In this document: in pieces, positions 35,706 through 47,197 of the stretch
Numbering within the stretch: the stretch's first letter is position 1
Layout: every line of letters begins with the position of its first letter
From: Brachynemurus nebulosus
Lineage: Eukaryota > Arthropoda > Insecta > Neuroptera > Myrmeleontidae
Length of the DNA: 64,000 nucleotides
NCBI GenBank assembly: GCA_035578155.1
Contig: JAPWDM010000008.1
Coordinates: forward strand, 18,730,842-18,794,841
Reading direction: 5' to 3'
The notes under the pieces: model-generated
Told to the model about the DNA's origin: nothing
Seen by the model: only the letters and a program-made list of their open reading frames with translations
The model's database searches: none
Program-made: the position numbers and the translations under genes

Positions 35706-35891
35706 TTATCCAAACATACTTACAATAGAATTGTAAATATCAGTGTAATTGTTCAAAAGTAAATCAGATTTACGTTCATAAATTTCTGCAGCCTCGTGCA
35801 AAACTGTTACGATTCTTTCAGGAATATATCTCATATTCATAAGACGTTTAGTAGGCGTCAAAAAATTTTGTAAAATATTAGGTAGTAACAT
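35706..35891 (-). pseudogene. C-terminal remnant of a Penelope-like element protein
   Basis: The minus-strand frame of 61 codons contains EIYERKSDLLLNNYTDIYNS. The Penelope-like element at 55 kb encodes DHLLNDYTDIYSS near its end, so 9 of 11 residues agree over LLN(N/D)YTDIY(N/S)S, and both frames stop within about ten residues. Upstream on the minus strand no GIY-YIG motif is visible, so only about the last 60 codons remain. An ATG in A-rich context (35889-35891) and a strong donor-like GTAAGT (35718-35723, minus) would also fit a host first coding exon. I prefer the retroelement reading because of the shared tail. Confidence 0.5.
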
Positions 35892-36884
35892 TTTTTTTCA
35901 AAATAGTATTATGAAATACCGTAAGGTAACTGGCTCAAATATATTAAATTTCTTAAAGATCTGATCAATAATTCTAGAAGATTGACTCCGAGTTCTTTTA
36001 CGAGCTCACAAAAATGTGCAGAATTCTCGAAAAAATTTAAACTCTAAAAGCACTCTAAATTCAGTGTACATCATCAAAAACTAATTTTGAAGTTAATATC
36101 CACTTTGATTTTTAGAATATTGCAATTAAAAAAAAAACTTTCGGTGGTTTAACCATCATTCGAAAAATTTCTTAGGTTTAAGAGCGTTCTTCATCCCGAA
36201 AGGTGTTCTTTGAACTTCAATGATGCACTTAAAGTACCCTGCTGATAATTACTGACCTCAAATAAGTTATCCCATTTTTCCCTATTACACAACGATAAGC
36301 GGCATAAAATTTAAAGCATCGAAAGAAAAAGGAATGTATCACAATTAACCATTTGTATTCAGCATTCTAAAAATGTCGTGATGTAGAAATGCAAATTATC
36401 AGCTTTACTTAACATACACACAAACACAAACACACACACACAAGGGAAAAAAAAAAAAAAACATGAAAAAGCCATAGATAGTTACACCATAATGAACGTG
36501 TCCCATCCCGGCGCACTTGGACCATAAATAAGAATTACCAGTAATTTTTACAATATTCCACTCTAGGGATTACCAGACATTTAAGAAAAAAAAGTAACTA
36601 ACTTACATAAAAAAAGAAATGTATGAGAAATAGAAGAAGACAATGAACAGAGATGGAATATCGTGAATAATAATCGGAATTTTAAAAAAACACACTGCCA
36701 ATTGGGTTTTGCACACAGCTTCCTCGTACTCGTAAAAGACTTTAAAACAGTATTCTACCAAATATATATGTATATACCGTGAAATTATATTTTCGCCTTA
36801 AAGTTCATAAAAAAATTGTTGCAACTCAAAATACTTAAAGGCTAAATTATAAAATATTAGCAAACATAATTTAGAAACTAACCC
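35892..36884. other. Unassigned A+T-rich region
   Basis: No gene is seen. A short CA-rich microsatellite lies at about 36417-36443, followed by an A run. Confidence 0.4.
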
Positions 36885-37275
36885 CCAAAATACTTTAAAA
36901 ATTTGAGCGAAATGGGACCAGCAGTAAATAAGATACTGAAATTTAATGGGATTTCATGGTAGCGGCGTAGCTACCGTTACTCCGATTTCGATTAAATTCA
37001 TAGGGGACCATCTAGGAACCAAACTGCATAATTCCTGAAAATTTCATAAAAAAGAATTGAATAGTACAGAAGTGATGCCACTTGGAGCAATTTTGGAATG
37101 ATATGGTAGCGGCGTTGCTACTGTTACTCCGATTTCGGTTAAATTCATAGGGGACCATCTAGGAACCAAACTGCATAATTTCTGAAAACATTAAAAACAA
37201 CTGAATAGTTCAGAAGTTATGCCACTTGGTGCAAACTGGCGACACACAGACGGACAGACGGACGGACAGACAGAC
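36885..37275 (+). repeat. 147-bp tandem duplication with CAGA/GGAC tail
   Basis: TGGTAGCGGCGTAGCTACCG (36957) recurs as TGGTAGCGGCGTTGCTACTG (37104). Both continue through GACCATCTAGGAACCAAACT. The second unit runs into a CAGACGGACAGACGGACGG tail. Tandem 3' units ending in such a tail are common for arthropod RTE-like non-LTR repeats. No coding sequence is attached. Confidence 0.55.
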
Positions 37276-38196
37276 ACCAAACCGAAGTTGTTCAGGAAGC
37301 TCTAAAACGTAAAATTTGCGTAAAAAATTTTATTTTGGAGGGAAAAATTTTTTTATTTTTCAAAAGTGATCACAATGCTTCCTCTACTTTAGTAGTCTCG
37401 GAAGCAAAATATTTAAAATTGAAAGTTTGGTACAGTTTTTGAGAGAAATCAACATTACTAATATATAACATGAGATTAGCTTCTCCTTTTTTTAAATGTC
37501 GCCTACTTTAACTCACAGGAAACGAATTAATCTACAGAAAAATTTTAACAACTATGATCTGGTTCTGGTATCAGTGTATGTACCTACTTAGGTTCGATGT
37601 TAAAATGTATTAGAATGAAAAATGCTATGCTCGGGAATTAAAAATCAGATATCTAGAAAACTGGATTATTTCATCCGGTTAAGTAGATCTGTGGTGACTT
37701 TATTAATGTCATCGATAGACTTATTATTTAAGGTGTTACATCACTCTGAAATATCAAAATGGAAGTTTTTACTGGATAGTTTCATTCTCCGTAATGAATA
37801 TCGCAATTAATATGAAACTTTTTAGCGGATATTATGCGTGATTTGAGGAAGACTAAAAAATTGTTTTTCGAATTTGAAAAAACAAAACGTCTGCGCGGGC
37901 GCAAACGCAGTTCAACACAGACAGCATAACCATTTACGAACAGCAGTCATAGCATTAAAAAAGTAACACTTACGATTCGGGTGCCCACACGTCTCAGTTT
38001 TCGTGGATTTATCGCAGTGTTCCGACAAATTTTTCGGGACAATTATTTGCCCCGATTTTTTAAACTATTTTTTATCATTATCTTATAGGTACACAATTTG
38101 TTTATTTAGATAGCCTGTAGCACAATATTGTTCAGTTTCTGCAATTCATAGGAAAGACTATCGTGTGTGTCAAACTGAGTTTCCAGGATTGTTAGT
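37276..38196. other. Region with an old dispersed repeat
   Basis: No gene. About 37730-37900 resembles 43905-44090: both have CTCTGAAAT/CTTTGAAAT, a GAAGTTTT(A)CTGGA/GAAGGTTTTATTGGA block, CTCC(G/A)TAATGAATA, and a TTTTTCGAATT..AAACAAAA block. The frame 37622-37810 lies in it and is not kept in the partner. Confidence 0.4.
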
Positions 38197-38204
38197 GTTG
38201 TAGG

Positions 38205-38448
38205 CAGATCCGGATTTACATAAGGGCACTTGAGACACGTGCCTGAGAGCTTACACAAAATAGGAACCTTCACAAAATTAATAATGAATTTTTGCTATTT
38301 TTTAGGAAAATTCAAAAAATTTCGGAAATTCCTTACTGCCTTAGCATGAGCCTCCACAAAAGTACTGAAGAGCTTCCACATGTGCAGGACTCAAGACCCT
38401 CCACATGAGAAGTACTCCGGGGCCTCCACAGACGTAAATCCGGCTCTA
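38205..38448. mobile_element. hAT MITE, 244 bp
   Basis: The ends are CAGATCCGGATTTACAT and GACGTAAATCCGGCTCTA, with a 7/8 target duplication GTTGTAG(G/C) at 38197-38204 and 38449-38456. It carries no frame. Its right edge directly abuts the foldback that follows. Confidence 0.65.
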
Positions 38449-38455
38449 GTTGTAG

Positions 38456-39545
38456 CTTAGTTACAACTTTTACTAGTAGTACGGTGCAATTAGATCCAAA
38501 CCTCAACATCCAAAGTAACAGTTTCACTCCAACTCCAAATTGTTCTATACAGTCCACATATTGTTTGGTAAAAAGTTACACCATTTTGAGCGTCAGGTTT
38601 TGGAGGGCGGAGGGCAGAAGTAGGCAAGTTAACGGCTTTCGTCAGTTTTTTTTAAATATTTCGAAAACTATGCAGTTTAACGCAAAAACTGCCTATACAA
38701 AAATAATCTACAGTAAATTGCGAACAAAAATAGTCCTATACATAATCTTGCTGAAGTGAAGAGTTCTAGAGTTATGGAGGGTGTAAAAGTAGCAATTTTT
38801 AGCATTTTTAAATTTTTTGGAAAAAAATATGACACATTATCACTAAGGAAACTAATTTTTTTATACAGGATTGTGTTTTGTAATAGGAAATTGTGATTAG
38901 TCCTCTTCAAACATAGCGCCCTCCTCTTCTAAATCTTCGTCTATGATGTTCGTATTCCTGTTATCACATCCTACCCCTGAGCAATTACCGCATATGCTTG
39001 AGCAATTTAGACCACTCTTTCTGCATTCGCAGTTACTAGCGTATTCGTCTTTGCAAGCTCACACTATGAGTGAAAGTAATTCCTCGGGAGCTGCAGGACG
39101 TGCTGTTGTAATTGGTCTCAGGTGTACGTCAGTCTTCTTTCACCCCCACCCGAGTGGATTCTTCTTCTTATTCAGCCACTACTACACCTGGTGATAGGTG
39201 CAGCAGTGGCTAAAAATACTAAAAATTGCTACTTTTATACCCTTCGTAACTCCGGAACTGTTCACTTTAGCAAGATTATGCACAGAAACATTTTTGTTCG
39301 CAATTTAATGTAGATTAAATTGGGCTAAGCCTCATAGTTTCCGAAATATTTAAAAAAACCGTTAATTTGCCTACTTCTACCCCCCTCCCCCCCAAAAACC
39401 CGACCTTCAAAATGGTGTAACTTTTTGCCAAACAATATGTGGACTGTATAGAACAATTTGGAGTTGGAGTGAAACTGTTACTTTGGATGTTGAGGTTAGG
39501 CCGTTTTTTTGAATAACTGCATCGTACTGTAGTAACTTTTTTGGC
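38456..39545. mobile_element. Long-TIR foldback element
   Basis: Inverted arms of about 320 bp (38497-38815 and 39210-39497) share CCTCAACATCCAAAGTAACA, CCACATATTGTTTGG and CTTGCTGAAGTGAAGAGTTC-like blocks. Weaker homology extends outward over the AGTA(C)..GTGCA blocks (about 38470 and 39520). The loop, about 38816-39209, is GC-richer and has no recognisable protein. The frames at 38484-38759, 38943-39194 and on the minus strand are reflections of the arms. No target duplication is clear. Confidence 0.6.
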
Positions 39546-40260
39546 GAGAAATCAGTATTAAGTTAGCTATTAACCTAAAAACGATAGAAAACCAAGGGTT
39601 TTAAAAAAAAAAAAATAGGCCAATTAACTTATTCTATACAAAAAAACAAACTTCTATATCACTTTAATTTCATGGTGGCATATAAATAAAGGTTGGAAAG
39701 AATAGTTCAATTTTGAGCTCCATACCAAGGTTAAAAATCTTTATGGCGGAAGAGGTTTTACCAAAATATTAATTTCCTACTTACGATAAGAATACCCGGA
39801 ACTTTGCTAACTGAAACAAATACGTTCGCTTAATTGATGTCTGTCGGAAAAAATACTCAATTAAAAAATTCAATAATTACCCAACGTCCAAAATAAATAG
39901 AAAATTGTACGCCACATAAAAAAAGTATTCAAAAAAATCATCTGCTCCATAAAGCACGCATGTACCCACCCCAAAACCGAAAGAACAACTGAAAAACCTA
40001 ACCAAATGAAAAAAAAAACAATATTTATAATAAACAATCAAAAAGAACAAAACAAAACAAAATATCATCGACTGAAAATAAAAAAAAAAAACACAACCGA
40101 TCAATTGATTACCAACCATCAGATAGATATCTTTCGCACTCTTGCACAAATCTAAATCCGCGTAATTGAAAAGTCTATGTAGCAAGAGAGAGATGAACGA
40201 AATATGATGATAAAAGTAAATAAAAGTGACGATATTGAATTTATTGAACAACCTGTTGCA
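39546..40260. other. A+T-rich region with a long minus-strand frame
   Basis: The longest open frame of the window (124 codons, minus, 39877-40251) lies here. It is a Phe/Tyr/Leu-rich translation opposite A-runs and AAACAAAAC repeats, with no domain, and I regard it as chance. The plus strand could be an A-rich untranslated leader, but no evidence decides this. Confidence 0.35.
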
Positions 40261-40470
40261 TGCCTGCTAACAACTAGCTTACAGTGGCGCACTCTCTAGC
40301 GGTGGTGGTGGTGGTGGTGAGTGTAACGGTAGTGGTGACGGTTGGTCGAACACACGGACATGAACGGTTCGATTCACTCAACAACGGTTTAGTAGAGTCG
40401 GCACTACTGTTGTAGTGACGGACGACAAAATTGTTGGCAAATAGATTTTTTTGGGAAGGATGAGTTGAGT
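40261..40470. promoter_or_regulatory. GC-rich, CpG-containing patch (possible leader or promoter)
   Basis: It stands out from the A+T-rich background. It has a GGTGGTGGTGGTGGTGGTGA run followed by a donor-like GTGAGTG (about 40316), several CpG pairs and ACACACGGAC. No TIR, repeat partner or coding frame explains it. It could be a first-exon region of a gene on either strand. This rests on composition only. Confidence 0.2.
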
Positions 40471-40532
40471 TGATATTGTATTGTCTATCATTTGGTACTG
40501 TATATGGTCAAGATTTTATTGTATTCAGTTTA

Positions 40533-40972
40533 AGCCGGTTCTACACGATGCTACGAACACCTTCCAACATTGGACGTTCGATGCTTCGAACGTTTGAAGG
40601 TCAATGTTGGTTGCGTTGGTTGGTTCGACTCAGCAGCTGCACGACTCGTTCATGTGAAGAGAGACAACATCAGTGTATAACATTAGAGATCACATAAGAC
40701 AGATGAAATCCTCGTCCACTGAATAAACGTTTGTACCAACACATTATACAAGAGAGACAACATAAGTGTATAACATTAGAGATAACATCAGACAGATAAC
40801 AGCGTCGTCCACTGAATAGACGTTTGTACCAACACATCATCATTCGTATTGGATCAAACATTCGATTCACCGTGTAGCAGATACATTCGTCGCACCAACT
40901 ATCGAACTTAATTGCCTCAAACGTTCGATCGAACGTTGGAAGGAACGTTCGTAGCATCGTGTAGAACCGGCT
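40533..40972. mobile_element. PIF/Harbinger-type MITE with internal tandem unit
   Basis: The ends are AGCCGGTTCTACACGATGCT and its inverse, extending about 38 bp (through GAACGTTCCTTCCAAC-like sequence). TTA lies outside both (40530-40532 and 40973-40975). A 93-bp unit beginning AGAGAGACAACAT is duplicated inside (40658-40750 and 40751-40842). High TIR identity suggests a young copy. No coding capacity. Confidence 0.75.
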
Positions 40973-40975
40973 TTA

Positions 40976-41994
40976 GTTCAGTAGGATAAAAAAAGCAATA
41001 CACATGAGTTTAGACTAAATAATATTTTCGACAATGAGTTTCATCCCAAGAGATACTAGAGCGCTAAAAGTCTGATGGGACTTTTGTGAGTCTCATTGAG
41101 ATAAAATTGTTCTCTGACTTGGTTCTACCAATATGTATTGCAATTCTGGAATTTTAGACCAGTAGTTAAATCGGTATCTAGTACAAAATTTAAAAAAAAA
41201 TCTGATCCTAGTTCTTGTTTTCAAAAAATTGTTAGTTTAGATGTAATTAATAAATTATGAAATTTTCCCCTTACAAGCACCGCACTTCTTTTTGATGAAG
41301 AAGAAGAAGTGAAATATTACTTTGTGGCCAATTTCTCTTTTTTACATGGGAAAAATAATTTAGTTCAAAATTAAAGTTTATAAAAGTGTCCACGAAAAAG
41401 GTGATACACCTATTTCCCGCCAGGTTGATATTTCCTCAAGAATGGCGACTGTTCGAAAAAAAATATTTTTTATTGTTTAAAAATAGTAAGAATTAATTAA
41501 AATTTCGCAATATCCGTAGTCTCTACCATAAAGCAACATGATTGTATTAAAGGTGCGTGCCAAATTCGAAATCGATTAGATAAATAGAACTTGAAATATC
41601 ATATCAACCAGCTTGAAAAATGTAGTTTCAAAAAGAAAAGAAAAATTTTAAAGTTTAAAGTTTTGAAATTGGCGATCATAATTTTATAAACTTTTGAGAA
41701 CACATTATTAAGGATTAATACTTTCAGAAAATGGAACAACAAAAATTAAATTTTAATAAATTCTAGACTAGAATGCTGTTTTAAAAGTGGGTATGCCTGA
41801 TGAGATGTAAGAGGTTTCAAATTCTTTGAAGTTTCAAAGGTTTCAAATCAATTTCTTTAGTTTCTAACCCCGAATAATGACTTAAAAATAAAAATATCAA
41901 ATTAATCTTTGCGGTAGAATTAAGAGCTATTTATCAGGTTTTGAACTGATATAATTTCAGTTTTTAAGCTCACCCCTTTAATCCTTAAGTAATA
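40976..41994. other. Region with a TTAA-D-like right end
   Basis: No gene. About 41640-41776 ends ATTCTAGACTAGAATGCTGT then TTTTAA. This resembles the right end of family TTAA-D (9840) at reduced identity. Its left end was not found. Confidence 0.35.
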
Positions 41995-42002
41995 CTTAAC
42001 TG

Positions 42003-42178
42003 CAGGGCCGTGGAGAGAAATGGCGAGCCCCGGGCACAAAGCACACTTCCTAAAAAATTAACTGATGAGCAAAAAAAAACTTCTATTTTCCGGGCCTCTA
42101 CTGTCCACTACCGACCCTCTCTTCCAGCCCGGGCCTAGGGGCTGCAACCCCAGCTACCCCACCTTCTCGTCGGGCCTG
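42003..42178. mobile_element. hAT MITE, 176 bp, perfect 8-bp duplication
   Basis: The ends are CAGGGCCGTGGAG and CGTCGGGCCTG. CTTAACTG lies on both sides (41995-42002 and 42179-42186). The inside is GC-rich (GCCCGGGCCTAGGGGC). A related fragment in opposite orientation is at 58595-58720. Confidence 0.8.
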
Positions 42179-42418
42179 CTTAACTGTTGGAACTCAAGAA
42201 AGAGCTATCACAAAAAGGATAAAATATATTTCAAATGTAGTAGAATAAAGAGACACCTTCTTTGAAGGGTTATTTTTTTGAGACATTTGGCTGTAGTTAC
42301 TGAAGTCACCTCTACCTTACAAAAAATATATTCTAGTCTTATCACCAGAAGTAAGAATCTGATACAAATTCAGCTTTATTGTTGGCAAACAATTTTGTTA
42401 GAAATGTCATTTCTAGTA

Positions 42419-43321
42419 CCGCAAAACCGCCTAGACCCGGACAGGAGGTCTAGACCCGGACACTTTGCACCAATCTTCAAATTAAATAATTTCTACATTA
42501 ACCTGCAACAATAAACATTTGTTCTTGACGTCATTAGAGAGAGAAAAACATCCTCTAAACAGCTGTACCAATAAAAACTACGGATTTCAACATTTACTAT
42601 CTCATTTTACAGGATTACTATCCTAGAGTTTTTCAAAGAAATAAAATGTGTGTCTAACTTAGACATGTAATTTTCGTCATAATTGTCATATTGTTTTAAT
42701 TTTGATATGTATGTGTTCAGAATTTTATCGCGCATCATTTAATGATGTTTGAAGTTATATTCGATGTATATATAAAAAAATACATGCTATATATGTATAC
42801 CCGTTTAGACCCGGACACATCAGCTTATTACACTATGGCTGCGATTCGCACCAGTTGTAACTCCCACTGTCCATACATTAATATTCCCCCCCCAGAATTA
42901 CGCGGTTTATGCCTCCTTCTGGTATCATATCGTATGTTTATAGAGAGGCATACTATGCATTGACCCTTCGCCCTTCCCACAAAATATTTTGAAGTCTTTG
43001 ACAGGTTCAAAGACATCAGACGATATAAAACACTGTCCTAAACCCGACGGGAGAGGTTAGTTTGCATGTTATTACATTATTTAAGTAAGTGTCTGAGTCA
43101 AGACGGATTTGGGGTGTAGACCCGGACACTTACTAATTATTTTTTATTTTATTTTTTTATTTTTACTTAGAATGAAACAAATGGGTCAGGGATATAACAA
43201 ATAATATACGCTCTTTCTAATGGTAATACTTTTATTGCTGATATCTATGAAGGAAACATGTATAAACATGAAACTATACCAAGAAATGTAAAAAAGTGTC
43301 CGGGATTAGACGGTTTTACGG
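42419..43321 (+). mobile_element. TA-flanked element with recurrent end motif, copy 2
   Basis: The ends are CCGCAAAACCGCCTAGACCC and its near inverse, flanked by TA (42417-42418 and 43322-43323). The TIR core recurs at about 42428, 42449, 42803, 43088 (inverse), 43117 and 43297 (inverse), six times in 903 bp. The left end has two tandem copies separated by AGGAGG. Opposite in orientation to copy 1. Confidence 0.7.
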
Positions 43322-43323
43322 TA

Positions 43324-44245
43324 ATTGAAAAAACGGTCCCTTAATATCTCATATTAGGACCTAACACAACTTTACTGTCCTAACACAATTTGCAACATAT
43401 GTTTAGAAAAGACGCGTATATTTTCATTTCAAAAGAAATATTTCGTATTCACCAATTTAATAATTATATTGCAACCAATAATCACAGTCGTAACCAGAAT
43501 GTATTACATATATGAAAATTTTGAAACTTTTCAAGTTTTATTTTTAGATTTAACGATATATTGCAGTGCAATAGAAAACAACAAAAAAAAAAAAAGAAAA
43601 ATAGTTTCTTACAAAAATACTTCGAAAGATTAATGTCTACCACCAGAAAGAGAGTAACACAGTTAGTGTACAAACACACGCATCCAAATTCAGCGCCAAG
43701 AAATTAATGATTTTCAATAAAACAAAAAAAAATTTATTTTACAAAGCTGAAAATAAACTGTTCATTCAAGATAGTACAGTCGTGGGTATAAATATATCAA
43801 CAAAAACCAACACAGTTTTTTTTTAGATATTGACATAAATTGAGATAAACAATTGATTAAAATTCTTCCGGGAATTCAAATAATATGAAAGTAATTAAAA
43901 ATTCTTTAGGCGTTACAACACTTTGAAATGCTAGAAAAGAAGGTTTTATTGGAAAATTTTTTTCTCCATAATGAATAGTGCAATCAATAAAAAAACATTT
44001 AAGAATTTATTATACATAATCTAAGGTACATAAAAATTTTTTTTTTCGAATTAAAAAACAAAATGGCGACACGACGCTTTTCTTTCGAAGTGGTTCATGG
44101 TGGGCAACATAATACTTAATTATCGCAACTGCAACAAGAACATAAAAATTATTATTAAAATTATTACACAAAAGGCGGTATACAAAATTAATATTAAAAA
44201 TTATTACAAAATATTGACTGTCGACAATAGTGACATCAGTTTAAA
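43324..44245. other. Unassigned A+T-rich region with an old repeat
   Basis: No gene. About 43905-44090 is the partner of the old repeat at 37730-37900. The frames at 43482-43679 and 44097-44303 have no features. Confidence 0.4.
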
Positions 44246-44796
44246 TACCCCAATCGCAGCATCCTGCAAAAATCCGTTTTTCTGTGATTTTTCACCCTTT
44301 TAAGTGATTTTTCCTCCTTTTTCTAATGGTGTAAATAAATGTCGCAAAAATTTTTTGACTTGAGAAAATTTTGGCAAAAGACTAATTTTTTTCACGAAAA
44401 ATGACCAAAAAAAAACCTTGTTCCAGGCATCCGACATGACTGGCTAATGAACTTGCCCAACGATGTGGGATTAAATATAAATATATAAATTTTAGTGAAT
44501 ATTATTTTCGGTTTCTAGAGGCCTCAAAATAAATTTCTATTATAGTCCCGAAAGATTTCTTTTGGAGCTCTAAAAAATAGGACTTTCTTAGGAACCCTAA
44601 AAAGAAGGCATATTATAACATACAAACATAACATATACATATGTATGTGACTATACAAGCCATTATACGACAAGCTATATTATCGTATATTATAGTATTA
44701 TCCATAATATGTAGTAGTATAAGTACCTACTTTCATATACATAATTATATATACCCCTGTCGGAGCATCCTGCATAACATAGCGAATGCCCGTTTA
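44246..44796 (-). mobile_element. Family F repeat, inverted copy
   Basis: It is the reverse of 29350-29897. It starts ACCCCAATCGCAGCATCCTG, has CATCCGACATGACTGGCTAA and GGTTTCTAGAGGCCTC in the middle, and closes with ACCCCTGTCGGAGCATCC then TGCATAACATAGCGAATGCC. The order of blocks, including the spacer between the two F ends, is the same. The double structure is therefore one repeat unit of about 550 bp that moved as a block. Confidence 0.6.
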
Positions 44797-44914
44797 TATA
44801 TTTATATATATGTAGAAATATTTAAAAAAAATAATTTAGTTTTCTTTTAATTAAATAAATCCTTTAATTTCGACAAAGCACATTAATTCAATATGTTGAA
44901 CAATTATGTTAAAC

Positions 44915-45060
44915 CGTCTTCAAATTAATCCTCTAAGAATTCGTCTTTTTATATCGTCTTCAAATACGTCTTGAAAAATACGTCTTTTTAATAATCGTCC
45001 TAATAATTCGTCTTTCTTTCTCGTCTTCAAATACGTCTTGAAATACGTCTTGAAAAAAAA
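44915..45060. repeat. CGTCTT minisatellite
   Basis: CGTCTTCAAATACGTCTTGA recurs with variants, alternating with AATTCGTCTTT blocks; CGTCTT appears about ten times in 145 bp. There is no flanking element. Confidence 0.7.
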
Positions 45061-45189
45061 TCTCTATTTATAAAAATTGTTTTCAATTCATAGATCACTT
45101 AACATTATTGCTCAACTGTTTAAAACAATTATAAATTAATTCAAAATAACAATAATAACAATAAATTATTAAATTTCTTCATCGGATCC

Positions 45190-45192
<3 letters not shown>

Positions 45193-45286
<94 letters not shown>

Positions 45287-45304
45287 ATATAATATAATAT
45301 ATAT
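45193..45304. repeat. (TA)n microsatellite
   Basis: It consists of TA units ending in an AATAT-interrupted stretch directly before the left arm of the inverted repeat. The Ile-Tyr frame at 45141-45326 (minus) is an artefact. Confidence 0.9.
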
Positions 45305-46243
<939 letters not shown>

Positions 46244-46849
46244 CGCAGCGAAGCGGTGCCTCTGAACTTTTTCCACCGTTCGAAATCGTTTCAAGAATCG
46301 AGTTCAGAATGATTTAAAATATTTCCGCAGTCACAATTCCTTCTGTATATTATTCTAGTGTAGATGTTAATAGGTGAATTTAAGCCAAGAAAAAGGAAAT
46401 TTAGCTTCCCCCAGCAGTAGGTGGCGTCAGACACTACTCAAAAATTTTTCAAAAAAAAACAATTCCCATATCCCACGTTAAAATAAACACACTAAAATAT
46501 ATATTATGTTGTTATTGGTATGGACTCCTGTAGTGTTATAATAATGTACCTTAAAGTGAGCATATTATTATATATATGGACAGACACACGTACAGGTTAT
46601 TTAAAACGAAACAGATGTTGTTTTGTTTGTGAAGCATCCCGACGCACACTGGATGCGATGCGAATAAAGCAAAGCGAAGTAGAGTTGTTGTCCGGCGTCA
46701 TAGTTTTCATAAAAATATATACATAAATATGTATTTATAATAATAATGTACTTACAAACATACTTAAGTCCAATAACGTTTTGTTCTAAATACTTTTTTA
46801 CATGATTGTGTGTACGAATGGATGTTATTCAAAAATATCATTCTAAATA
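46244..46849. other. Region of mixed composition
   Basis: GC-richer than most of the window, in particular 46560-46700 (ACAGACACACGTACAGG, GCATCCCGACGCACACTGG). The 68-codon frame at 46520-46726 has no domain. It may be part of a transcribed leader or promoter region for the exon at 47.1 kb, but this is only inference. Confidence 0.25.
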
Positions 46850-47102
46850 AGTTGTTTGTGCGGTTTTTTCGGTTTTACGTAAATAGAACGTGGTGGTTTT
46901 GTGGTAGTTTTTGTGTTTTTTAGGAATATTTAACGAAAGAAAAGTGAACAGAGGTGTTAGAGTTTTCGAAAAATGTTGAAATAAGTGTAAAGACTTATAA
47001 GAGTTTGATTGTTTAGAAAGGTTTAAGTTTTGTTCGGTACTGTGAATGATTTCAGTTAAGCAGTGACCTCAGTAAATCGTAACTTATATTATAAGTGGGA
47101 GA
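46850..47102 (+). other. Possible 5' untranslated exon
   Basis: This stretch is not a repeat and is less A+T-rich. It has the character of an insect leader (GTGGTAGTTTTTGTG, AAAGAAAAGTGAACAGAGG) and ends in a good donor, GA then GTGAGTTA, at 47103. Splicing to the acceptor at 50475 would give a 3.4 kb intron that contains a truncated TTAA-A end, a hAT MITE and a TA-family element. The start is unknown; 46850 is where the composition changes. No transcript evidence is available. Confidence 0.25.
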
Positions 47103-47129
47103 GTGAGTTATTTTGTTTGTTTGTTTGTT

Positions 47130-47193
47130 TGAAATATCAAAACATACAAAAAAAATTTTGCAGTTTTTTCAAAATGTCACACTGATGCCCCCC
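47130..47193. mobile_element. TTAA-A family, truncated right end
   Basis: Only the last about 64 bp remain: a CAAAACATACAAAAAAA block, then TTTCAAAATGTCACACTGATGCCCCCC, abutting TTAA at 47194-47197. Compare the right ends at 3994 and 11443. Confidence 0.55.
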
Positions 47194-47197
47194 TTAA

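Noticed and set aside
39877..40251. 124-codon minus-strand open frame, longest in the window
   Set aside because: Phe/Tyr-rich translation opposite A-runs and AAACAAAAC repeats, with no domain, no splice context and no copy elsewhere. Long chance frames are expected in this composition.
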